Below, one piece after another: positions 47,895-59,436 of a DNA stretch of 64,000 nt. The stretch is from Tigriopus japonicus (taxonomy: Eukaryota; Arthropoda; Copepoda; Harpacticoida; Harpacticidae), in the NCBI GenBank assembly GCA_010645155.1, contig CM021319.1, positions 6,449,330-6,513,329 of the forward strand, given 5' to 3'. The notes beneath the pieces are model-generated. The model was not told where the DNA came from, did not search any database, and worked only from the letters and a program-made list of their open reading frames with translations. Each line of letters opens with the position of its first letter. Positions within the stretch are counted from its first letter, which is position 1. A program made the translations under genes and the position numbers.

Positions 47895-48225
47895 AATTGA
47901 TGACTTGGAGAAAGTCTACTCTTGGGTTGCAAAGGGTAGTACCTAACATGGCTTTAAACGGGATGAAATTCCGCACAATGACGCATTGGTCGTCAAAATT
48001 AGATGTTCCGCTCAAAGACAATGGAGGTTGTGATATTGAGCAGGTATCGTCCATGAGGGATTTAGGAGTTGTCATCCAAGATGATGAAAAGTTTGATGAG
48101 CATATCCAGTTGAAAGTGGGGAAGGCATTTCAAATGTGTGGCTGGATCTATCGCACTTTCAAGTCCAGAGATAGTATTACGATGCTAACTCGGTACAAGT
48201 CGATTGTTCAGAATGAAACACAGAT
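47895..48225 (+). pseudogene. Non-LTR retrotransposon reverse-transcriptase fragment (frameshifted)
   Basis: One frame gives SQIDDLEKVYSWVAKGST and a stop; the next frame continues NMALNGMKFRTMTHWSS, then IEQVSSMRDLGVVIQDD and KVGKAFQMCGWIYRTFKSRD. This is the thumb/C-terminal region of a Jockey/CR1-type LINE reverse transcriptase (cf. MRDLGVxxxxxxxFxxHI). A frameshift near 47940 and truncation after 48220 mark it as dead. Confidence 0.75.
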
Positions 48226-48714
48226 TGGGAAGTTGTATTTTTTTCAAGTCAAGCTAAGCGAAAAAAAAAAGATAAAATTCTGGCTTGAAAGTGAAGCTCT
48301 TCTTTCCTCTATGATTTTTTCGGTTTTGAAGCAAAAATGGAATGTATACGTTTGATGAAAGCAAGAAAACTAATCAAGTTTCTTACATTCATTTCGTTTC
48401 GGAACTTGATTAGCCAAGAAGCTCACAACAAGCAACAGAAACAAGTCATAAAGCGTCTTCCTTAGGTTGACCTTTATCCGGGGTTTTTGGCTCTCAAATT
48501 CCGTCAGTTCAAACTAGAGTTCAAACGAATTCAAGAGGCTCGGGTGGATTCTTGCTCTCATCAATTAGCTACTTTCCGATTCCTTCATTGCATCCAGACT
48601 GAGAAAACGTAAAAAAATAAGGCTACTTTGCTTCACATTTAACTTAGGTGATGTGAAGTAACAAGGGTTTGATTTTTCTTTGATTCTTTTCCCCTTAGCT
48701 CGAACCGACCCGAG

Positions 48715-48800
48715 CTTTATACCGTGACCTTTCTACCTTGTGACCTCTTCACCGTGATATTTTTGCTTTGTGACCTACTTGCTGCGCGCCTGTTGACTTG
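48715..48800. repeat. Relic related to the 30-bp repeat at the left edge
   Basis: Words ACCGTGACCTTTCTACCTTG, TGTGACCTCTTCACCGTGA and CTTTGTGACC repeat with the same spacing and composition as the decayed part of the array at 121-250. About four degenerate copies. Confidence 0.5.
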
Positions 48801-49094
48801 TGCAACTGCCATCCAGGTGACAAAAAGTTGGTTCTCTTTCAATTCTCAGAAATTCAAGAAATCATGCTAATTATTTTTCTACTCTTTGAACATCCATTTA
48901 TCCATATTCTCACTATTCCAATCTGAGTAATCAACGTACAAAATGTGGAAGGAGAACAACGGTGTGTGGTCTAATATGTTCCAGCCTTCCAAGTAGAGGC
49001 ACTTCAGACCTAAAACGCAAAATTTTACCACAATGGTTTCAAAATGTCATTGGTGTAAAAATCACAGTCTTAGGTATGAAAGGCCTGGTTTACA

Positions 49095-49300
49095 GATGAA
49101 TGACACCGGCATTTTCGGCATCGAAGCCGACACTGACACCGACCTCGACACCGACACCGGCAGTGAAAGTGTTTATGTATTAAATCACGAAACCTTGTTG
49201 GTGTCGTTACAAAAGGCCGGTATCAATATTGACACCGAAAGTTGAAAAAACCGGTGTCAGTGTCGACACTTCGACACCGACACCGGCTTCTCGCTCACCC
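49095..49300. repeat. GACACC/GTGTCG hexamer-rich inverted stretch
   Basis: The left arm carries GACACCGGC, GACACTGACACCGACCTCG and ACACCGACACCGGCAG; the right arm carries GGTGTCAGTGTCGACAC and TTCGACACCGACACCGGC. The two arms can pair with each other in part. The right end ...CTCGCTCACCCCTAG resembles a hAT terminus, but no matching left terminus or target duplication was found. A frame through it is a repeat artefact. Confidence 0.5.
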
Positions 49301-51542
49301 CTAGCTTGTGCCCTCTGTCACTTTTTACTAAACCACTCCACACTCTGCACATTACACCTATGAAGATCAAAAGATCCAATAAACTACTATCTAAAAGGCT
49401 AACTTTATAGCCATTCTTTTACCTTGATAAATCATTATCAAAAACAACTTTTTCTCTTTTCCTTCCATGAGGTAGCTCCTTTCCGAGGATTGATGCATAC
49501 CGTAAATGCAAATTTATTTAGTCCAAATGTTCCTATATTGTTTGCCCTTTTTGCATTTTTTTGATCTTTTGATTGCACTTTTTGCCATTTTGGTTGCATT
49601 ATTTAATACATTTTTTGTCGTTTTTATTTGCATTTTTTGTGCAGCCTGAGTTATCAAGAATAAAAAATATTTTAAGATGTTGCTAATGTTACATTCTACC
49701 GTCAATTTTGGTGAGCATGGCCGAATAACCGGCATTTTGTATTGTGCCCATACCTCCTGCAAATCACCCCTGTATCCACGACCTCGAGTTAGGGTTACCC
49801 GAGTTAGGGTATCAACCATTTGTTTGATTGAAATGAGATTTAAATTATCAGGCTTAACAATAGCTTAACAATAGAATCATGTCAAAGTCATGTTGCTTGC
49901 TAAGTTCTGGTAAACTTTGCAAGTACGTTTCTTTTCCTTAAATTTTATAGATCCACTTTCGAAAGATCACCTCAAACTGACAAACACTTTGCACGGCAAG
50001 ATCATTTTAATTCCATTTTATGATGGGATTGCCCGCATAAGCATTACCAAAGTCTCGCCAAAGTGACCTTGGGTCAAAAAATAAGCGTCTGTTATCTATC
50101 ATACGGTTTAGTAGGGCTTTTAAAAGATCCTTGAAAAGACCCTCCATCCAAAGACGGCTTGGGCTGATATAATATATCTAAAGACTCACAACCTTGCCAT
50201 GACATCTGTTGGTTGAAATTGTTAAAAGTGACTCTGTGCGCAGATATGCCTGAAGTATAGAAAGTGCATCTGCTTGTTCACTCTCGGCTCAATTTTTGTT
50301 GCAAGTCTGACCCTAATTCATAAACCAACAACTCAGTGGCGTTTCCTAGGGACCTCTAATCTCTGAACTAAATGAATCAGAAGAGTCGATTCTTTCTCAA
50401 ATGTCATTAAGTAATCTAGAAGAATCTCAACTCTTTCAAGCCAGACATCTCCAGTCGACCATTGTGAGCCCAACTCCGAGCAAAACAGAGAAGAAAGGAG
50501 CTGACCGGCAGCAACAGCCACATTAAAGCCAAAGTACGTAGAGAACAGAGGAGGGGAGAAAACCTGTTTTCCTCAATGGGAAGAAATTCTCAAATGCAAC
50601 GGGATAGTACATTTCATAACGGACTGCGCTCTTGGTGTCAACGACGACAACAACCATGAGTGACAAAGTTTGAATCCACTGGCAACAGATGCCACGGCAG
50701 TTGTGTGTATCTGGTCGCTTCGCGACTTATATCTGTGCTCCATCACTCCAATTGAACGTTCTAAACAATCAAATTCGAGTACCCTTGGTCTGATTAGCTC
50801 ACTACTTAACTGTCCAAGACACCGCTATTAAGTCTCATCTTGGGCAAGAACTACGTCTACGAGATGCTTCAAACGACTTACAAAACGCGTACGTCTAATT
50901 GTTCAGCCTTTTTGTTTCATACGTCTCGTCAGGCGGTTAAATTTTGAACTTGACCGACTATGCTATCAAATATTGGGTCTTTACATCTGTGGTGCATGTT
51001 AAACAACATTTTTGTAGTTGAATTAGAATTTTTAATTTCGGTCTTTTTGTTCACTAATCTCATTGGAGGTTAAAACTGCGATTTGCTTTCACAGGCTTGT
51101 TTAGTATTAGCTCGGCATGCATCATTCACATTTTTTTTTTCTTGAAGGCATAAACATATCGATTTCATTTTTATCGATTTCATATATATTTTCTTTTGCA
51201 TTATCTTCATCTTTTCTACATTCTAGAGTGTATTCTTTGGCATAATTATACTTGCATTTTTTGACATTCTATAGAGAAAAACTTTATGAGAAAAAAAAGT
51301 TTGAATGTAATGCAGATGAGTAAAAGTTCAAATCACAACTTCATGGCAAATCAGAGGTCTCGTTCTCTGTGGTCTCGTATAGCTTTAAAGTTTAGCTTAG
51401 GTTGTAAAGCAATGATCTCTTTGTATGATCCATGTTTGAGGCCTGATTTTTAGAAGTATTTGTAAAACAGAACCTTGGCCCATCATTTAGTCCAAAGGCT
51501 AGAATTGAAAATATTTTCCAGATTTACTGTTCTTCAAACTTA

Positions 51543-51938
51543 CCGGGTCTTTCAAAAGAAACGGAACATCTAATTATATCGTCCATAACTCGTGGTTGAA
51601 ACCCTATATGGGCCTCACTTTTATTGGAATTGGTTGGCCAAAAACTCTTGGCTTGAAGCGTCAGAAAAAGCAATTTCGCCCTAGTTTAATATTGAGGCGA
51701 CGACGTTTTTTTCGTGAAGGAACGTTTTTGAAAACAGAGCCTTCGTTACTCCGACTTTTTTCTCCCTCCCGAAATTTGGCTCCAGTTGAAAATAGCGCGA
51801 CATAAAGGAAATGAAACCTTATCCATCTTAAGAATTGTTACCTGCCGCATCTTTTTTAACTTCACAGATTTTTTGTGAGATCAACGATTTCCGAGTTAGG
51901 GACGTGGTTTCCTGTTCCGTTTCTTGTGAATCATCCGG
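51543..51938. mobile_element. 396-bp Tc1/mariner-type MITE with about 26-bp TIRs
   Basis: Left end CCGGGTCTTTCAAAAGAAAC and right end (reverse complement) CCGGATGATTCACAAGAAAC both continue GGAACA: 26-bp inverted repeats with a handful of mismatches. TA flanks each side (51541-51542, 51939-51940), the expected mariner target duplication. The interior (69-codon open frame 51596-51805) shows no transposase motif, so the element is non-autonomous. Confidence 0.85.
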
Positions 51939-52984
51939 TAAAAAGGCTTCAAGCATGTACTAATAAGCACTTTTAGATTAGTTGAAATAGTATATTATCT
52001 CACCTTGTAGTTGGAACAAGAGCGAAAGCGTTTTTTATTTGTAAGTCACAAAGGCGTGAGGGTACGTGAGTGATCATCAATCCCAAAGTTGTCCAATTTG
52101 TTTGATGGATTTTACGCGACACGCCGGCAATTTTAGTTGCAAAAGTCAGGTTTCAGGTCGAGCTCAGCAAATGTTAAGACAGAAACCACTCCCGACTTTG
52201 AGAGGTTTGATTGCATGATGCCCTTGATTATTTCGAATTTCTAATATGTCTTTCTATTTTTTATAATTAATCTAATTACTAATATGTATTCTAACATGAT
52301 CTTAGTCAGGAAAAAGCACATCCAAATAAAAAAAATTGCGTTTTTACTTGTTATATCCTTCCCGTTATTCACAATGAATTTGTGCTCGACATTGAGCCTC
52401 TGAATTTTATATCATAATGATAATAATAACAACAACAACAACACTAATCTCGATTTATTCCTCACTGGGTCGCATGACTTGATTATTTAGCGGTTTTTTT
52501 TCTTTTTTTTAACTCATATTAATTATTTCTTTGTCAATTCTGTGGCTGTGTACCTACCATTTGGTGTGTGGAAGAGTTTATTTTGAAAATACAAAATGCA
52601 TTGCTTATTATTCATTACAGGGTAGAAGTTGATACTTTTTATAAATTGATTCCTTCGATGCTCAATTTTTTTTGCTGATAGGGGTGGCGAAACAATTTTA
52701 AATTGAGTTATCCATCATCTTTTGGGAGAGCAATTTCAAGTAAGTGTAATGATAAGTGTCATTTTTAGAAGTGGCATCAAACCAACATCGATAAGAGTGG
52801 TTGAGCATCATACCGGGTCAATTCGTAACAATTATCGCACTTAGAGTTGTTTAATTTGTATTCACATGTGTTGATTCACCTTGACCTTATCAAATTTGAA
52901 AAAGCGAGTGTGGAAACCACGGCTAGGCTGAGAAAAACACGAGCTAAAGCATGGTTTACAGTTAGGATTAGGGACAGGAACTTT

Positions 52985-53763
52985 AGACGAATAAACTTAT
53001 TCGTCGTTAGTCATCTTTTTTCGTCGTTTTTACCTTTATTCGTCGCAATTTTTTTTTAAATTTTATTCGTCGGTTTTCATCTAATCGGGCAATATTATTT
53101 GTCTTTTCTCGTTTAATTGGCTGAAAACTTGGATTTTCTTGGATTTCAAGCTCTTTAAGCGGGTTTTTAATTTTTTTCAAGCAAATAAAAACTTCGAAGA
53201 AACTTCACCGCCAAAGCTTAGGCCAATGTAGTAATTTGATTGTCAATTGCGGTTTTGCACCAACAAAATACAATCCACTTATTAACTTATACTCGTAGTG
53301 TTGCCCAACAGACACAAAGAAAATTGGATTTGTGTTGAAAAAGCTTTTTGGCCATGAGAACAATTAATGTATCTGCACACCTGACTTCAGGATTACAGAA
53401 AACGCTCCTAATAAAGAGGCATTTTTGTACTCTTGGTTTTTATTTGACATATGTTCTACCTTCTACCTATCTCTTGCCCATTAATTACTTGCTTTCTAAA
53501 CTTTTCTAGATTTCGCTGTTTTTGCACAAGCAGACAGATTTTTCCCCGGTATCATCTACTGTATTTTGTGGGAGCAGTTTTAAAAGTCATTTTTCGTCTG
53601 TACGGGCACTTAATTTGTCTTCTTTCTTATAGAACAGTTTCATTCCATTTTTTGGAATATAGATTCGATTTGATTTAATTGATTAGTACGTAAAGTCTTA
53701 TAAGCATTTTTTTTCGTTTTTTCACTTTATGGGAACTTTTATTCGTCTTTTTTTGCTTAATTG
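52985..53763. repeat. Degenerate TTATTCGTC(T)TTTTTC-rich region
   Basis: Scattered words such as TTCGTCGTTTTTACC, TTATTCGTCGC, ATTTTATTCGTCGG and CATCTAATCGGGCAAT are diverged relatives of the 32-bp tandem unit that follows, suggesting an older, eroded part of the same array or the body of an element with a repeated terminus. Confidence 0.55.
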
Positions 53764-53925
53764 GTCAATTTTATTCGTCTTTTTTCATCTAATCAGGAAA
53801 TTCTATTCGTCTTTTTTCATCTAATCAGGCAATTCTATTCGTCTTTTTTCATCTAATCAGGCAATTCTATTCGTCTTTTTTCATCTAATCAGGCAATTCT
53901 ATTCGTCTTTTTTCATCTAATCAGG
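53764..53925. repeat. 32-bp tandem array, about five units
   Basis: Unit: CAGGCAATTCTATTCG followed by TCTTTTTTCATCTAAT. The first copy is diverged and the last four are almost identical, so the expansion is recent compared with the eroded flank to the left. The array ends abruptly at CAGGCGTCGCGAGC, where the sequence becomes GC-richer. Confidence 0.9.
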
Positions 53926-54386
53926 CGTCGCGAGCAAGCTCTGTCAATTCAGAAGAAACCCCTGTCCCTCCAACCGTCGAAACCCCTGTTCTGGGTTAAG
54001 CAACCGGCTTTGCTCGTCAACAAACATGAGACGAGAAAGCTAAGGAAACGATACGAACGATACCTGCTTATGTTTTGTACTTGTGGTTTAATATAAAAGC
54101 GAATATTCTTTAAATAGTTCGTTGTTATTAACACTACTAGTGACGCTACTTGTCGCGCAATCAAGCCGCGATGGCGGACAAGATAGTACAAAACATTCAT
54201 CCCAAGTATCCGAAATCAGCCAATTTTAACGCCAATTGCTAATCCGCCATTCTTCCGATGGAGACTCCAACCCACTCCAAGCGGCCTCCGAGGCCCACCC
54301 TGGAATTTCTCGAGCGTGAGTTTGAATCCAAAAGCGAACTGTTCGCAAAATCCATCGTCACGCCAACTGGTCAGGAATCCTCCGAG

Positions 54387-54512
54387 CCTAACCATACTTA
54401 AACCTAACCTAACCTAACTAAACCTAACCTAACCTAACTTAAACCTAACCTAACCTAATTTAAACCTACTTTAACTTCATTCAAATCTAACTTAACCTAA
54501 ATTTAACCTGAG
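54387..54512. repeat. Interstitial arthropod-type telomere repeats (AACCT)n / (TTAGG)n
   Basis: Runs of AACCTAACCTAACCTAAC broken by TTTAA or TAA insertions, degenerating to the right (AATCTAACTTAACC, AATTTAACC). TTAGG is the ancestral arthropod telomere unit. The position inside the window, next to a retrotransposon gag fragment, makes this an interstitial array or a transposon-borne repeat. Confidence 0.85.
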
Positions 54513-54593
54513 AGGTGTGACGTCACGCATCTTTGACATCGGTGATTAACGATTAGAGAGATCTTATACGTCCGGTTTAAGGAAATAGGATCC

Positions 54594-55475
54594 ATGGAAA
54601 AAGCCACTAGGTCACGGGCAGAGAGAGGAATGATAAAGAAGAGAGCCAATGCCTATCTGTTGGCCATCAAGGAAAGTCGAGAGGTCGATGAACTGGACGA
54701 TGCATTAAGCCTCTTTTCGATAACCACCAACGCCAGCCACTCTTCCCACTTGTCAACGTTTTCCTCAGCTTCTAAAAGGGACGAGTTAGCCGCAAAACTT
54801 AAGGTGGCTCAAGCCAACGCCGAACTAGAGGAGCAGGAAGATCGCTTAGAGTTTGAAAGAAGGCAATTGGAACGGTCATCGAGGGAGAAATCTGATGAGC
54901 TTGAGCTTGAGGAAAGAATCATCCGAAGGCAAAAGATTACACGATCCCTTGAAACAGAACTAAAATCTTTAGATGAAGCCAACCCCCTTGCAATCTTGTC
55001 ATCCAATGTCATGAGTAGGAGCGACAGCAAAAGTCTGGCCAGCACTTCAGAAAAACTTCACCAGCCTGGCCATGAGTTACTCTTGTCTCCTCAAACGGAC
55101 ACCAAGGTACCTGAAGGAAAAAGTGTAAAATGTTGTCATCAAACCTTCCATGCAAACAATCCAGGCCTTGCCTCATCCAAGCAAGAGCTGCCCGCCCAAT
55201 CAACAACGTTTCACCACCCACGCCTCGGAACTCATTCGTCAAAACCAACAGCCCCACCAAGTCGCAAAGAACTTTTTCAAAAATCATCCGACCCTTTTTC
55301 TGGCCCTGGTCAGGAGGACTTGTTCCACTCCTGGGTGGCCTTACTTCAAAATAGAGTGAGTAATGCGTCACTATCACCTATGGACGAGATAACCATTCTA
55401 GTCTCAAACACATCGGGGGAAGGACCTCGACGCAGAGGTCCTTCTCCTCATTGGGCGAGACGGCAACAATATGTT
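54594..55475 (+). pseudogene. Truncated retrotransposon gag-like ORF (BEL/Pao type likely)
   Basis: From ATG 54594 the frame encodes a basic start, a long charged coiled coil (about residues 65-125, AAKLKVAQANAELEEQEDRL onward), a Ser/Pro/His-rich linker and DLFHSWVALLQNRVSNASLS then PMDEITILVSNTSGEGPRR (about 250-285). Coiled coil, linker and the W...R...L..D.I.IL...T.GE pattern resemble gag of BEL/Pao or Gypsy elements. At about 55476 the frame runs into the 833-bp-element-like repeat, so the gag end, protease and polymerase are missing here. Interstitial telomere repeats sit just upstream. Confidence 0.55.
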
Positions 55476-55673
55476 ATTGACGAATTTTCCATTGCAAATT
55501 ACCAATTACTTTTCAAAATCATACTTCCTCAAATTAACCATAAAACTAATTTGTCAGTTTTTACTTGCAAAACAATCATTTTGTCATCAATTTGCGGTCA
55601 TTGTGATGCCACAAACAGGTAGCTTTTGTTACAATTCACACCCAAGCTTTGATGTTTAAATACCTTTAAACTT
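55476..55673. repeat. Partial copy of the core of the 20866-21698 element
   Basis: Words ATTACCAATTACTTTTCAAA, TTGCAAAACAATnATTTTGTC, CAATTTGCGGT and TTTAAATACnTTTAAAC occur in the same order and spacing as at 20998-21196. Neither end of this copy carries the terminal repeats. Its left edge interrupts the gag-like frame, so insertion or recombination postdates the retrotransposon. Confidence 0.75.
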
Positions 55674-57174
55674 TTGGATTTCAAAATCTTTTCGCATTTG
55701 ACCTCCATTTTTGAAACGTGTAGGGGTCGCCCAACATACGAGGGGCAGAGTATACGAGGACATTCAAAAACAAATGCGAATGGACTTGGTGAGTTCATAC
55801 ATACTTAGGGTCGTAGATTTTTTTTTGAAGACAAAGAACGAATTACAAACACAGTCCAGTCTACCCATAATCTGGAAACTTCACGGATTTTGAAGAAAGG
55901 CAAGAATGTGTTGAGAATTTGTATCAAATTTGAGGCAACGTTCTAGGTTGTTGGTTTAAAAGATACATTTTAAACCCTGTAATGAGTAAAAAAAATTGAC
56001 GGAGTAATATGTCTCGCGGATTGCAACCTCATTCAAAGTGACCTTAAGACGTCAAACATGGCTTGTAATCTTTTCGAAATTGAGATCAATCTTTTCAATG
56101 CAAATCATCACCGTGGGAATTTATGTTCTCCACTTTACTCGGATGGGATCTATCAAGTGTGGTTCTACTCATAAAGAGCATTAAAAGGTTGAAAGTTGGG
56201 AAAGTATTTTTGTCCCAGGAAAGGTCAACTTGATGAAAAAGGTTATTGCTTAGGACAAACCAATTGAAAGCAAAGCAAATGATTCTATAATATTTCTTGG
56301 GTCGCTCTTGGGTCCAAGTTGAAAGAGCCCACTTGCGCCGATGGGAGAAACAATCTGAAGCAAAGCACAAGGAAAGGAAACGGGCTCTCTTCTTATTTTT
56401 CTTATTTATTAGGCACTTGGAGTTACATAAATATATACACAAAACACTCTGTTATGAGTATAATGATGTAATTCCCGTGGGCGTATCCTTGGTTTTGGAT
56501 GTTGCCCTTATAAACGGCTATTTCTAACGGAGCCCTTAGAAACGGGCTCTCAAATGCATGTGAATTTAACCTTTAGGATAATTGATCTCAGTTTGTCGCT
56601 CGTGTCCGAGCACTTCGCTTCAAGGCTCTCGACTTGGTCAATTACTTCCCCCATTTCATCTTTTTTTCTGCTATTTGATTAAAAATTGGGATTAGTGTTA
56701 AATAAAGGTTTGGGCCTCGTTCACTCAACGTCATCGAATCTTGATTATTTTTCTGATGGATTTAATAATTCAGTATTCGAACGGAGGCGCGAATTGAAAA
56801 TGGAACAAAAATGAATTCATTGCAAAAAATGAGGAGAATCGCACGTGGGTCAACTTTCGTTGTGACAGAAATGGCTCCCATCGACAAAGTGCCCCCTACT
56901 TAGGAGAATTCTCCTAATTGCTATGTCAGGGTTTAAAAAAGTAATTAATCGTTGTAACCAAACATTTTGTATGTCAATTGACTCAATTCTAGATATTCCA
57001 CCCAAAACTGAATCACCGAATGAAAAGATTTGGTTATGAATCGCAATTACAAACATGTGCTTTCTTTCTAAGATCTTGGAATACTGGAACACGCAGAGTT
57101 ATTGGAATTTTTTTTTAACTACAGGTGCTTTGTCGAAAAATAAGTTTGGTTCCACCCAAATCAATAGTCATTAC
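55674..57174. other. Intergenic, nothing recognised
   Basis: AT-rich sequence without a supported gene, tandem repeat or RNA motif. Short frames in it have no coding features. Confidence 0.45.
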
Positions 57175-58015
57175 TAGAGCCAAGATTTTTAGGTGAAAAA
57201 TTAGAAAATAATTTTTCACCTTTTTTACTGCTTTTGATGGGAAAAAATTTTTTTTGCCCTTTTTAGCAAAAATAATAATTTTTTTGACACTTTTTGGGAC
57301 AAAAGGTTAATAAATGCCGAGATTTACAACATTTACCACCTGGTTTAGAGAAAGTGATTTCTAACTTAGTGAAAAATGGTCATATTTATACTATCACTAA
57401 GGAAGGGCATTGATTTAAATTCACATTTAATTTCAAGAGGCTAGAGGCAGTTCTTTGAAAAATGTAGAAAGGAGTAAAATTTACAATTATTTTTTTCCAT
57501 TGGCCTTCCAAAGAAAAAGGTTGGTAGTGCATTTATCTAACTTCTTCATTTATTAAAGAATTGGCTTCTGGGCACTGCGCAAAAAAACAGCGCATTGGAG
57601 GTTTTGTGAGTCAATCAAATTTGGCGCCTCAAATGACAAGCTCGTAAACTTGTCCATGTTGAAAATGATGGTTCAAATGGCACAACTTGGTAAGAATGTG
57701 GTGTGGGCGTGGTATGGTAGCCGACTGCGCCATGCAGTGTGAGGCTACTGAGGTAATCAACGGCAATAATACTTCACATTATATATTCCGATAGAAATTC
57801 AAACAGTCTCAAATAAGGATAAAAAGCGTGTCAGGTGAATTGGGATTCTCAGGGTGACCTCGGTATACTTCAACATTCCAATACGTTCACCAATGTAAGT
57901 GCTTCTATTGTAAAAGGCGCACAATAAGAACCTTTTTTTTACTTTTTTTGGTTATTTTCTTCACCTATTTACCACTTTTTTTGGCTTTTTTCTTCACCTA
58001 AAAATCCTGGCTCTA
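57175..58015. mobile_element. 841-bp non-autonomous hAT element, exact 8-bp target duplication
   Basis: Left end TAGAGCCAAGATTTTTAGGT and right end (reverse complement) TAGAGCCAGGATTTTTAGGT both continue GAAnAA: 26-bp inverted repeats with two mismatches. The flanking octamer GTCATTAC is identical on both sides (57167-57174 and 58016-58023), and TAGAG termini with 8-bp duplications are the hAT hallmark. Subterminal TTTTTTnnTTCACC/TTTTTGGC words are repeated inside both ends. No transposase is encoded. Confidence 0.93.
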
Positions 58016-59436
58016 GTCATTACTCTTTACAAAAATGTTTGTAACTCATTGCCTTTGGGACTGCTTTCGCGCAAGAATTTAAGTGATACAGTTGCCGATC
58101 TTTAGCAAAAAATATCAACTGCATTCAATATACTTTAAGCTTTGAAAAATCCAATTTACCAAAAGGTTAACGAACTGAACACCAGAATTTCCATGTTAAC
58201 ATAACTAAGAATTTCAAACAGAAACAACTCTAAGTTTGCCAAATGCACAGGTTTTGGTGCATTTTGAAAGTAAAAGCAGTGATAGTTTAGTACCTGCTAA
58301 TAAATTTTGTTAGAATTTTGCCTCAATTTACAACTAAGGATCCTTTGGTATCTATTAATTTGGTTTTGCAAAATGCGTTGGTTTTAACGGTTCTAAGCGA
58401 TTTAATAGTCATTTGAGCTATTTTAGAATGCACACCTTCCCAAAATATCATCATTGCGAGACTAAGACCTTAAAAATCATCACAAAATTGAAATTTTGAC
58501 CACCCCGAGTCCCAAAATATACACACACTCCAGTTCTTTTCAGCCTTTTCTAAAGCAATGTTCAGCTTCAACTTCTGTTAAGGTAAAATAATTTAAAAGG
58601 AATAAGACTTTAGTTTATGAAGGACTAGATAATATATATATTTCTTATATATTCATATACGGTATTGATCATCGTTATTGTCATTATGAATAATTATAGT
58701 GGTAGCAGCAATGGATTTATAGTAATATAAGTAGTAGTAGTTGTTGAAATTATAATAGTAATGGTAGTAGTAGTAATGGGATTAGTCGCATTGGTAATTG
58801 TAGATTTGTGGCATTATCGCAATCACGCTGGATAAATTCCTTCGTTTTCTTTGTTTCGATCATTCTTGCTTTCTGAATACCATATCAACAATCTTCATTT
58901 GAGGGGATCGGTGAATGAAATCTGACCCATTTTCCAGTTCAAATACAATTACTTTCATTTCTGTGCTTAGCTTGAATCAGTAGTTCTCAAAGGTGGTAAC
59001 AGTTTGCTTAGAATATTCGAAAAGTGAATCAGCAACATTCAGTCAGTCAGACCTTTGGTTCGTTGGTTCTTGATAGGGCAGGAAAAAGATTGGAAAAAGG
59101 ATGTGTTTGAGGAGAGGATGGAACTAAATGCAAATCAGGCGGATTGATTTCTCGATTTCTCTCTGACGGCCAGTGAAGGCAAAGAAGAACAACGGACGAG
59201 GCTCAATGCTGCCATTGAGCACCCACACCACTAACATCAAGGAGACTAATAATATCAGGCGGACAAGGACAGATCCATACATTTGAGCTCTCCCGAGCAT
59301 TGGCTGTGTGAATGTGGGTGATTGGTGGAAATGATAATGGATGCAGTCTATTTTTCATTGTCGTTGGAGCTTGAACAAGACTACGTAGTTGCCACCATGT
59401 CCTGCTGGAACTCGTTGAGCGAAGACGACCACAAAT
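58016..59436. other. Intergenic/3' flank of the F-box gene, with GTA trinucleotide microsatellite
   Basis: An imperfect (GTA)n / TAATAGTAGT run lies around 58700-58800. The GC-richer 59160-59436 segment is probably the 3' UTR of the minus-strand F-box gene. No other gene is seen. Confidence 0.5.

Noticed and set aside
49033..49245. Asp/Thr repeat frame (DTDTDLDTDTGS)
   Set aside because: Translation of GACACC hexamers within a repeat, with no sign of a gene.
49785..49825. GAGTTAGGGTTACCCGAGTTAGGGT as telomeric repeat
   Set aside because: Only two imperfect units and a different unit from the TTAGG run at 54387; probably chance or an element end.
50333..50525. Short minus-strand frame starting MWLLLPVSSFLLCFARSWAH, a possible signal-peptide exon for the GPCR
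   Set aside because: No acceptable GTRAGT-type donor follows in the phase needed for the TM1-2 exon, and no conserved sequence supports it.
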